A stretch of DNA of 64,000 nucleotides, taken from positions 1 through 64,000 of the forward strand of contig CALIFY010000043.1 in assembly GCA_938021675.1 (NCBI GenBank), given 5' to 3'. Below, one piece after another: positions 27,608-34,417 of this stretch. Position 1 is the stretch's first letter; each line of letters opens with the position of its first letter. The position numbers were made by a program, and so were the translations under genes. The DNA is from an uncultured Acidimicrobiales bacterium (GTDB lineage Bacteria > Actinomycetota > Acidimicrobiia > Acidimicrobiales > SZUA-35). The notes beneath the pieces were generated by a model. That model saw nothing but the letters and a program-made list of their open reading frames with translations. It had not been told where the DNA came from and did not search any database.

Positions 27608-28435
27608 ATGAAAAGCATGTCCGACCGGCCGATTGGCATGTTCGATAGCGGCTTTGGCGGTCTCACCGTGGCGAGGGCCATGATCGATCTGCTGCCGTCC
27701 GAGGATCTCGTCTACCTGGGTGACACCGCTCGTTATCCATACGGATCGCGTCCTCTCGAAGAAGTCCGTGACCTTGCGGTGCAGATCGCCGAGCATCTCG
27801 TCGACCGATACGACATCAAGTTGCTAATTATCGCTTGCAATACGGCCACGGCGGCGGCGCTTGATGAGTTGGCCGACCTGCTCCCGATCCCGGTTGTCGG
27901 CGTTATCGATCCTGGTGTGCGGGCCATGCTGCAAGCATCGCGTTCGGGTCGGTTGGCTGTCATCGGGACATTCGGCACGATCATGTCCGGGGCTTACCAA
28001 GATGCGGTCGCCGCCATGTTGCCAACCGACGGGTCGTCCCCTCCCACCCTTGAGACTTGTGCCTGTCCGGGCTTGGTGGAGTTCGTCGAACGGGGTTCGA
28101 CATCGGGCCCGGAGATCGAGCTGCTCGTACGGCGGCTCCTCACCCCGATCGTCGAGGCCGAGGTCGACTGTCTCCTTCTCGGTTGCACCCATTACCCCTT
28201 CTTGGCCCGAGTGATCGGCGAGGTCGTCGGCCGGCGGGTGGTTCTCGTGTCGTCAGCCGACGAAACAGCGTTCGCCGTAGCCGACTTGTTGGCGTCCTCC
28301 GGACTCTCAGCGGAGCGAACAGGTCGCCCCGGCCGGCAGGAGTTCGTGTCATCTGGTGATATACGTGCATTCACCGAAGTTGGCAGCCGTTTGCTGGGAC
28401 CCGAGTTGATCGACGCTGAGCTATGGCAGCCCTAG
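27608..28435 (+). CDS. murI: Glutamate racemase
   Basis: 275 residues. Supplies D-glutamate for peptidoglycan. Both catalytic-cysteine regions are intact: [14 protein letters not shown] and [10 protein letters not shown], and the N-terminal [12 protein letters not shown] motif is standard. ATG 27608 is preferred because GGGG lies nine bases upstream; ATG 27617 would remove three residues. It is followed immediately by rph and rdgB, the same order as Rv1338-Rv1341. Confidence 0.96.
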   Translation: MKSMSDRPIGMFDSGFGGLTVARAMIDLLPSEDLVYLGDTARYPYGSRPLEEVRDLAVQIAEHLVDRYDIKLLIIACNTATAAALDELADLLPIPVVGVIDPGVRAMLQASRSGRLAVIGTFGTIMSGAYQDAVAAMLPTDGSSPPTLETCACPGLVEFVERGSTSGPEIELLVRRLLTPIVEAEVDCLLLGCTHYPFLARVIGEVVGRRVVLVSSADETAFAVADLLASSGLSAERTGRPGRQEFVSSGDIRAFTEVGSRLLGPELIDAELWQP

Positions 28436-28511
28436 CGTGTTCCCGAGCCTCGACTACGAGTTCGGAGACCGAGACACCACACACCCAGAAATCGGACGGA
28501 CGAGACATCAC

Positions 28512-29273
28512 ATGAGCGAAACACCACCCGAAGACCAGCACTCGACGAGGCCCGATGGTCGAGCAAACGATGAGTTGCGACCGATCTCGTTTACCCGCGA
28601 CTTCACCGACATGGCCGACGGGTCGGTGTTGGTGAGTTTCGGCCGCACCCAGGTCCTGTGTACGGCATCGGTGGACGACGACGTACCACGGTGGATGCGC
28701 GACACCGGCCGTGGTTGGGTCACCGCTGAGTACAGCATGCTGCCCGGTTCGAGCCCCGAACGGATTCGTCGACGGACATCCGGACGAGACCAGGAGATTC
28801 AGCGATTGATCGGTCGGAGTCTCCGGGCTGTATGTGATCTCGAAGCCCTAGGCGAGAGGTCCATTACCGTCGACTGCGACGTGCTTCAGGCTGACGGGGG
28901 AACGAGAACGGCTTCGATCTGTGGCGGGTACGTTGCGCTCCATGACGCGTTGAGCAGGCTGGTCGGTGACGGCAAATTGGCGGCGGTGCCCCTCACCGAT
29001 ACGTGCGCCGCGGTTAGCGTAGGCATCATCGACGGGCAGTGCCGACTGGACCTGCCGTACATCGAGGACGCTGGTGCCGAGGTCGACATGAACATCGTGA
29101 TGACCGGTGGAGGAAGTTTCGTCGAAGTTCAGGGAACCGCCGAGGGCGCGGTGTTCGACCGCGGCGAGCTGACCACGTTGCTCGACTTGGCCGCCGGAGG
29201 CATTGCCACCATCGTCGCCGAGCAACAGGCGACGGTGGCCACCCCGCCCGCATCTCGGCGTCAGCGGGGCTGA
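28512..29273 (+). CDS. rph: Ribonuclease PH
   Basis: 253 residues. Phosphate-dependent 3'-5' exoribonuclease that trims tRNA 3' ends. Family landmarks: [27 protein letters not shown], the [14 protein letters not shown] segment, [20 protein letters not shown] with the phosphate-binding arginine, and [20 protein letters not shown] 28512 gives the usual length; the extension to 28437 has no family similarity. Lies 76 bases after murI. Confidence 0.96.
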   Translation: MSETPPEDQHSTRPDGRANDELRPISFTRDFTDMADGSVLVSFGRTQVLCTASVDDDVPRWMRDTGRGWVTAEYSMLPGSSPERIRRRTSGRDQEIQRLIGRSLRAVCDLEALGERSITVDCDVLQADGGTRTASICGGYVALHDALSRLVGDGKLAAVPLTDTCAAVSVGIIDGQCRLDLPYIEDAGAEVDMNIVMTGGGSFVEVQGTAEGAVFDRGELTTLLDLAAGGIATIVAEQQATVATPPASRRQRG

Positions 29274-29277
29274 AACG

Positions 29278-29874
29278 GTGAACGGTCCGGCCAACCGGCT
29301 CGTGCTCGCCACCTCCAACTCCGGCAAGGTGACCGAGATCAGAGAGTTGCTGGCCGGGCGGTTCGATGTTGAGCCTCGGCCCGGCGAGTTGCCCGAGACG
29401 GTCGAGGAAGGCGACACGCTCGAAGCCAATGCCCGAAAGAAGGCCGCCCACGTTACGGGGCACACCGGTGCCGTTTCGCTGGCTGACGACACCGGGCTGT
29501 TCGTCGATGCCATCGATGGCGCTCCAGGGATACATACCGCCCGATACGCCGGGGCCGAGTGCGACGCCGACCACAACATGGCGAAGTTGTTGGCGGCGTT
29601 GGACGGTCTGCCGCACGGGGAGCGAACCGCCGAGTTTCGAACCGTCATTGCCCTCATCCGACCGGACGGATCAGAAGTGGTGGCCGAAGGGCGGGTGTCG
29701 GGCACCATCGCCGACAAGCAGCGTGGTGTGCAGGGCTTTGGCTACGACCCGTTATTCCTGCCTGACGAAGGCGATGGGCGGACCTTCGCAGAAATGAACT
29801 CGACGGAGAAACACCGCTATAGCCACCGGGCTCGGGCCCTCGACGCCCTTCTCAGACGTCTCGACGGGGAGTGA
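29278..29874 (+). CDS. rdgB: Non-canonical purine NTP pyrophosphatase (RdgB/HAM1)
   Basis: 198 residues from GTG 29278, four bases after the rph stop. Hydrolyses XTP/ITP/dITP to the monophosphate to keep them out of nucleic acids. Motifs: LATSNSGKVTEI near the N-terminus, SLADDTGLFVDAI with the catalytic acidic residues, PGIHTARYAG, and FGYDPLFLP near the C-terminus, followed by TFAEM and KHRYSHR. Last gene of the murI-rph-rdgB run; a terminator hairpin follows. Confidence 0.96.
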   Translation: MNGPANRLVLATSNSGKVTEIRELLAGRFDVEPRPGELPETVEEGDTLEANARKKAAHVTGHTGAVSLADDTGLFVDAIDGAPGIHTARYAGAECDADHNMAKLLAALDGLPHGERTAEFRTVIALIRPDGSEVVAEGRVSGTIADKQRGVQGFGYDPLFLPDEGDGRTFAEMNSTEKHRYSHRARALDALLRRLDGE

Positions 29875-29907
29875 GCTATTGGCCGAGAATCCCCTGCGGG
29901 TCGCTCC

Positions 29908-29925
29908 GAGGTTTCGACCTCTTTT
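29908..29925 (+). terminator. Rho-independent terminator after rdgB
   Basis: GAGGT-TTCG-ACCTC followed by TTTT: a five-bp stem with a UUCG tetraloop and a short T run, 33 bases after the rdgB stop. Short but well formed. Confidence 0.6.
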
Positions 29926-29941
29926 AACGATGCCATGCTGT

Positions 29942-30028
29942 TGGTGCGGACGGGGGGAGTCGAACCCCCATGCCCCTGAGGGCGCCAGGACCTAAACCTG
30001 GTGCGTCTGCCAATTCCGCCACGTCCGC
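29942..30028 (-). tRNA. tRNA-Leu(UAG)
   Basis: Reads from 30028 on the minus strand: acceptor GCGGACG, anticodon stem CCAGG and CCTGG around loop TTTAGGT (anticodon UAG, reading CUN leucine codons), a long class II variable arm and T-arm GGGGGTTCGACTCCCCC. CCA is encoded (29944-29942). Length about 87 bases. Confidence 0.95.
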
Positions 30029-30084
30029 TGGCTGGTCGGCAACGTCTAACGTTACCGGTACAACGTTAGCCCAGTCCGGTCCGG

Positions 30085-30090
30085 TAGCCT
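30085..30090 (+). promoter_or_regulatory. -10 hexamer of a probable leaderless clpP promoter
   Basis: TAGCCT followed by seven bases (GACAAAT) and ATG 30098. Confidence 0.5.
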
Positions 30091-30097
30091 GACAAAT

Positions 30098-30697
30098 ATG
30101 ACCAGTCCTGCCATTCCGACGGCCGAAATTCCATCCTCGGGCTTCGGGTTCGACATCTTCCAGCAGCTCCTCAAGCAGCGCATCGTTTTTCTCGGCCAGC
30201 CGGTCGACGATGACATCGCCAACTCTTTGGCCGCCCAGATCCTGTATCTGGCGGGGCAGGATCCCGACAAGGACATCTGGCTGTACATCAACTCGCCCGG
30301 CGGTTCGGTGACTGCCGGTATGGCGATCTACGACACGATGCAGTTCGTCAAGCCAAACATCGCAACGGTGTGTCTTGGGCTTGGCGCCTCGATGGGGCAG
30401 TTCCTGTTGACCGCCGGCGCGGCCGGGAAGCGGTATGCCCTTCCCCACGCAAGAGTCCTGATGCATCAGCCGTCGGCTGGTGTCCAGGGACAGGCCGTAG
30501 ACATCGCAATCCAGGCAGAAAACCTGATCAAAATCAAACGGGAAATGGCAGAACTGATCGCTGAGCATTCCGGTCAGACCGCAGATCAGATCACCGCCGA
30601 TTCCGATCGTGACCGCTGGTTCAGTGCCGAGGAAGCCAAAAACTACGGGCTCCTCGATCACGTGATCTCGCGGGCCGGCGAACTCCCCGAGGAATAA
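30098..30697 (+). CDS. clpP: ATP-dependent Clp protease proteolytic subunit
   Basis: 199 residues. Serine peptidase core of the Clp machine. Catalytic triad visible: Ser98 in GLGASMGQ, His123 in RVLMHQPS, Asp172 in DRDRWF. The INSPGGSVTAGMAIYDTM segment is normal. Actinobacteria usually carry two clpP genes in tandem near tig and clpX; this copy stands alone between tRNA-Leu and rpe, so a second copy is likely elsewhere. Confidence 0.95.
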   Translation: MTSPAIPTAEIPSSGFGFDIFQQLLKQRIVFLGQPVDDDIANSLAAQILYLAGQDPDKDIWLYINSPGGSVTAGMAIYDTMQFVKPNIATVCLGLGASMGQFLLTAGAAGKRYALPHARVLMHQPSAGVQGQAVDIAIQAENLIKIKREMAELIAEHSGQTADQITADSDRDRWFSAEEAKNYGLLDHVISRAGELPEE

Positions 30698-30745
30698 ACT
30701 CGTCGTCGGACGTCGGCTGCTCGTCGGTATTCGGCTATCGCGATA

Positions 30746-31492
30746 TCAGCGGGGTAACCCGGTCCGGTTCCGCCAGGCTTCCGTACCGAGTTGGCGTAGT
30801 TCCGATACGGCGGCCGCCTGGCCGTCTGGGTGGCCATACAACGCCGAGCCGGAGATCAATACGTTTGCTCCGGCGGCGGCCGCCCCGCCGACGGTTTTCG
30901 CGCTGATGCCACCGTCTACCTCAAGGTCGATCCAACGGTCGCTGGTGTCGAGCATGGCTCGAGTGGCGGCAACCTTTGGCTCCATCGACGAAAGGTATGC
31001 CTGGCCGCCAAATCCAGGGTTGACGGTCATGATCAAGACCATGTCGAGCAGGTCGAGCACGTTGGCTATGACCTCGATCGGGGTGTGAGGGTTGAGCGCG
31101 ACCGCTGGCGATGCTCCAAGGTCGGCTATCGCCGCCAAGGTGCGGTGGAGGTGGCGACAGGCCTCGGCGTGGACGATGATGAGGTCACATCCGGCATCGA
31201 CGAACCGGGGGACGAGATGGTCGGGGTCCTCGATCATGAGGTGGGCCTCGAACGGTACCGACGCCGATGATCGCACCGAGGCGATCACGTCGGGACCGAA
31301 GGTCAGGTTCGGTACGAACCGACCGTCCATCACATCAAACTGGATCCGGTCGACCCCTGCTTCCTCCAGTTGCCGACACTCGTTTCCGAGGTTGGAAAAG
31401 TCGGCCGGCAGTACCGATGGGGCGATCAAGACCGGAGGGGTAGATGGCTTGGCGTCTGTTGTCGAGGGCAGGGGATCTTCGGGGGATGACAT
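30746..31492 (-). CDS. rpe: Ribulose-phosphate 3-epimerase
   Basis: 248 residues from ATG 31492. TIM-barrel enzyme interconverting ribulose-5-phosphate and xylulose-5-phosphate. Motifs: IAPSVLPADFSNL, FDVMDGRFVPNLTFGP with a metal-binding Asp, EAHLMIEDPDHL, MTVNPGFGGQ and VDGGISAKT. The 20-odd residues before IAPSVL are a non-conserved extension. The reading frame stays open to 31915 but overlaps the divergent rlmD/trmA-type gene and was not used. Convergent with clpP. Confidence 0.95.
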   Translation of the reverse strand: MSSPEDPLPSTTDAKPSTPPVLIAPSVLPADFSNLGNECRQLEEAGVDRIQFDVMDGRFVPNLTFGPDVIASVRSSASVPFEAHLMIEDPDHLVPRFVDAGCDLIIVHAEACRHLHRTLAAIADLGASPAVALNPHTPIEVIANVLDLLDMVLIMTVNPGFGGQAYLSSMEPKVAATRAMLDTSDRWIDLEVDGGISAKTVGGAAAAGANVLISGSALYGHPDGQAAAVSELRQLGTEAWRNRTGLPR

Positions 31493-31497
31493 AGGAT
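31492..31497 (+). promoter_or_regulatory. -10 hexamer of a probable leaderless promoter for the TrmA-family gene
   Basis: TAGGAT six bases before ATG 31504, overlapping the start codon of divergent rpe. The two start codons are only 11 bases apart, with a direct repeat ATAGGATC/ATAGGATG between and over them. Confidence 0.45.
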
Positions 31498-31503
31498 CAT
31501 AGG

Positions 31504-32721
31504 ATGCCAGCTGAAGACGACGGGCGGTCGATACCAGCAGGGAAGTCCTTCGAGCTGCTCGTCGATCGTCCGGCGACCGGCGGGACGGCCATCGGCACCG
31601 GCCCTGATGGTCGCATCGTCTTTGCCAGGGGAGCGATTCCCGGGGAGCGGGTGGCCGTCGAGGTCGAGACCGAGCACCGACGTCGAATCGACGCGGTGAC
31701 GATCGAGGTACTCGAGCCGTCACCGGACAGGGTTGACGCCGCGTGTGCCCATGTCGCCGAAGGGTGCGGAGGATGCGATTGGCAGCACGTGGCCTTGAAG
31801 CGTCAAGCAGTGCTTCGGCGCGACATCGTAGAGGACTGCCTGAGACGGTTGGCCGGTCTGGACGACGTCTCGGTCGATTCTGGACCGGACCTGCCGGGCG
31901 ATGACTACCGGACAACAGTTCGAGCTGCGGTCACCGATGGGCGAGCCGGTTACCGCCGCCGGGCTTCGCACGACACGATCTCGGTTAGCAGTTGTGCGGT
32001 AGCCCACCCTCTCGTTGAAGAACTCCTGGTCGACGGGTATTTCGGAACGGCCGATGAGGTCGTCGTGCGGGTTGGGGCACGGACCGGTGAACGACTCGTG
32101 GTGGCCGAGCCGACCGCCCATGGGGTGTCGGTGCCCGATGGCGTCACCGTGATCGGCCGCGATGAACTCGATGCCGGCGCCCGAGCTCACTATCACGAAG
32201 AACTTGGGGGAGTGCGGCTCCAGGTTTCAGCCGACTCGTTTTTCCAGTGCCGGCCCGATGGCGCGTTGGCTCTCAGCCAGCTGGTCGGCGACTGGTTGGC
32301 CGACGTGGAGGGCCCGTTGCTCGATGCGTACTGCGGCGTTGGCCTTTTCGGGGCTCTGGCCGGTACGGGGCGGACGGTACTTGGCGTCGAGTCGAATCCG
32401 TCAGCGGTCGCTGATGCCACACAGAACCTCGGTCCGCACGGCAGGGTCGTCGAGTCCCGATTCGAGCGATGGACTCCCGAGCCGGTTGCTGTCGCTGTCG
32501 CCGACCCGGCTCGATCGGGGCTGCGGCCTGATGGTTGTGATCGGTTGGCCGCTACCGGAGCCCAGGTCATAGCGCTTGTTAGTTGTGATCCGGCGTCGCT
32601 GGCGAGGGATGCGAGACTGCTGGCCGACCGTAGCTATCGGCTCGATCGGGTGACGGTCGTCGACGTGTTTGGTCAGACGTCGCACGTCGAGGCGGTGAGC
32701 CGCTTCGTTCTCGATCGCTGA
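31504..32721 (+). CDS. TrmA/RumA-family RNA (uracil-5-)-methyltransferase
   Basis: 405 residues. N-terminal TRAM RNA-binding domain (about 12-70), a cysteine cluster C-x6-CGGC (ACAHVAEGCGGCDW) consistent with a 4Fe-4S site, a central RNA-binding part, and the SAM-dependent domain with LDAYCGVGLFG and the catalytic-cysteine motif SCDPASLARD near residue 365. The substrate could be 23S rRNA (RlmC/RlmD-like) or tRNA; sequence alone does not decide. Confidence 0.9.
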   Translation: MPAEDDGRSIPAGKSFELLVDRPATGGTAIGTGPDGRIVFARGAIPGERVAVEVETEHRRRIDAVTIEVLEPSPDRVDAACAHVAEGCGGCDWQHVALKRQAVLRRDIVEDCLRRLAGLDDVSVDSGPDLPGDDYRTTVRAAVTDGRAGYRRRASHDTISVSSCAVAHPLVEELLVDGYFGTADEVVVRVGARTGERLVVAEPTAHGVSVPDGVTVIGRDELDAGARAHYHEELGGVRLQVSADSFFQCRPDGALALSQLVGDWLADVEGPLLDAYCGVGLFGALAGTGRTVLGVESNPSAVADATQNLGPHGRVVESRFERWTPEPVAVAVADPARSGLRPDGCDRLAATGAQVIALVSCDPASLARDARLLADRSYRLDRVTVVDVFGQTSHVEAVSRFVLDR

Positions 32722-32728
32722 CCCTAGG

Positions 32729-34099
32729 TTATTGTTGTTCTATCGACCATCGGTGGGTTGAGAGCGACTCGGCGAACTGGTCGGCCTCCATCGGCGGGCT
32801 CACGTGGAATCCTTTTACCAGTCGAATCCCAATGTCTCGGATGGCGTTGAGCTGTGAAGTTGTTTCGATGCCGGAGGCGACCACAGATATGCCTCGACGG
32901 GCTGCAAAGTCGTTAATCAGCTGAATTGTGAGTTTGTTGTCGACGCTGTCATCGAGGGCCCGGACCAGCCGTTGTTCGAGCCGGACCGTGTCGGCTGGGA
33001 AGCTCTCGGGTCCGCCGGCCACCGAGAAGTTTCCGCCAAATTCGTCTACCGCGGTTCGGACGTCGTCGTGCGCTAGTTCTCGAAGTCGCTCCGTGAGCTG
33101 CTTCTCGCCGAGCGCTGGTCCGTCCCGAAGGCCGATTCCGAGCGAGACTCCAGACGATGGATCAACTACCGACCGTACCTGGCTTCTGAATTCGGATCGC
33201 AGGATCTCGGTTGGGGTGACGTTGATCCAGAGCGTCGTGGGCTGCAGGAGGCCTCGGTCGACCCAGTCGCTCACCGTCTCGTATGACCTGGCCAAAACGA
33301 ACTCACCAAGGTCATAGATCAGGTCGGTGCATTCGATCATTGGCAGGAAGACCGACGGCTCTATGGCGCCGCGGCTCTGGTCCGACCAACCGACAAAGGT
33401 TTCGATGCCGGTCAACTGGTTATCTTCGACGTCGACTATCGGCTGGTAGCGGAGCGTCAACGACTTTGCTCGCACGGCAGCTTCTAGATCACCACGTAGT
33501 TCATCTTGGCTTACCCGTTCTTGCCGAAGTCGGGGACTGAAGGAACGGTGCCGTGTTGAGTGGTCTGCCGCATCCAACGCCAACTGCGATGCGTCGAGCA
33601 CTTCACCATCCTCGGCGTTGTCTCCATCGACCATGGCGGTACCGATTTTGGCGTCGAAGTGGACGATCTGTCCGTCGATATCGAACGGTTGCCGGAGGGC
33701 GACGAGCAGCTCGCTGGCGATTCGGTCAGCATCGCCACGTCGACGAAGGTCGTAGACGAACCCGGCGATCCGGTCAGAGGAGCCAGAGATAAAGACGAGC
33801 TTGGCTTCTCGGTCCATCAGGCGCTCGGCTATCGCCCGAGCCATCGCCGCCTGAGGCGGGGGTTTGTCCTGGCTCCATTGGGCTAGGTGGAGAGGGCGAA
33901 GCTCAACGGTCCAGGCCATGATCACCGTCGAGTCGGGTTTCGCCGCGACGATGGCGGCGTCCAGGCTCCGAATGAGCGCGGTGGTATTGGCCACCGGGCC
34001 CGGTTCGAGGGCAGCGCCGGTCGGTGACCGGCCGCCGGAACGGAGGCTGCGCATGTTAAGCGGTGACGGGGACGATGAAGAAGAAGGCACGGTAGTCAC
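32729..34099 (-). CDS. Degenerate GGDEF-like/EAL-domain protein, probably catalytically inactive
   Basis: 456 residues. A disordered N-terminus, a remnant diguanylate-cyclase-like region (about 45-170) and an EAL domain (about 195-445). In the EAL domain the signature is ETF (GIETFVGW), the Asn of INVTP is kept, the EITE segment is replaced by GIGLRDGPA, the DDFG motif reads DEFG, the substrate Lys region reads VRLEQ and EGVE became SGIE. With several metal and catalytic positions lost, it is more likely a c-di-GMP sensor or scaffold than a phosphodiesterase. Divergent from the conservon by 318 bases. GTG start is tentative. Confidence 0.8.
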   Translation of the reverse strand: MTTVPSSSSSPSPLNMRSLRSGGRSPTGAALEPGPVANTTALIRSLDAAIVAAKPDSTVIMAWTVELRPLHLAQWSQDKPPPQAAMARAIAERLMDREAKLVFISGSSDRIAGFVYDLRRRGDADRIASELLVALRQPFDIDGQIVHFDAKIGTAMVDGDNAEDGEVLDASQLALDAADHSTRHRSFSPRLRQERVSQDELRGDLEAAVRAKSLTLRYQPIVDVEDNQLTGIETFVGWSDQSRGAIEPSVFLPMIECTDLIYDLGEFVLARSYETVSDWVDRGLLQPTTLWINVTPTEILRSEFRSQVRSVVDPSSGVSLGIGLRDGPALGEKQLTERLRELAHDDVRTAVDEFGGNFSVAGGPESFPADTVRLEQRLVRALDDSVDNKLTIQLINDFAARRGISVVASGIETTSQLNAIRDIGIRLVKGFHVSPPMEADQFAESLSTHRWSIEQQ

Positions 34100-34417
34100 G
34101 TCAGACGTTGGGTGGCGAGCGGGTCCTAAATAACGGAGACACTTTGCAGGTCGGTCATCCCGATGGAGAGTTGAGCGTTGATCGGACGCTTAGGTCTCTT
34201 CACCCAGTACCCAATCGGGCCACGCCTGTCAGAACTTGATCCCCGGCGTAGGGGCCACCGGTGATCGGCTCGGCAATGACGGTGTGGGTGACGAGACAGT
34301 AGGCAGGTCGGCAACAGTCCTCACTCCGGAAACTCGGGTAAGGCAATAGCTCATCTTCGCTCGAATGGGGCCGAAGGAACCGCAACCAGGGAGAGTCCCG
34401 CGTCTTGAAAGGCCACT
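34100..34417. other. Intergenic region between the EAL gene and the conservon
   Basis: 318 bases shared by two divergent genes, so both promoters should lie here unless the EAL start is further downstream. I see no consensus promoter, no gene of convincing composition and no riboswitch core I can identify. An AAAGG ribosome binding site precedes cvnA. Confidence 0.5.

Noticed and set aside
31493-31915. 140-residue N-terminal extension of ribulose-phosphate epimerase
   Set aside because: Arg/Pro-rich shadow sequence antisense to the TrmA-type gene and outside the family domain.
34100-34417. c-di-GMP riboswitch or small protein gene between the EAL gene and cvnA
   Set aside because: No GEMM core sequence is recognisable and the short frames there lack start context and coding composition.
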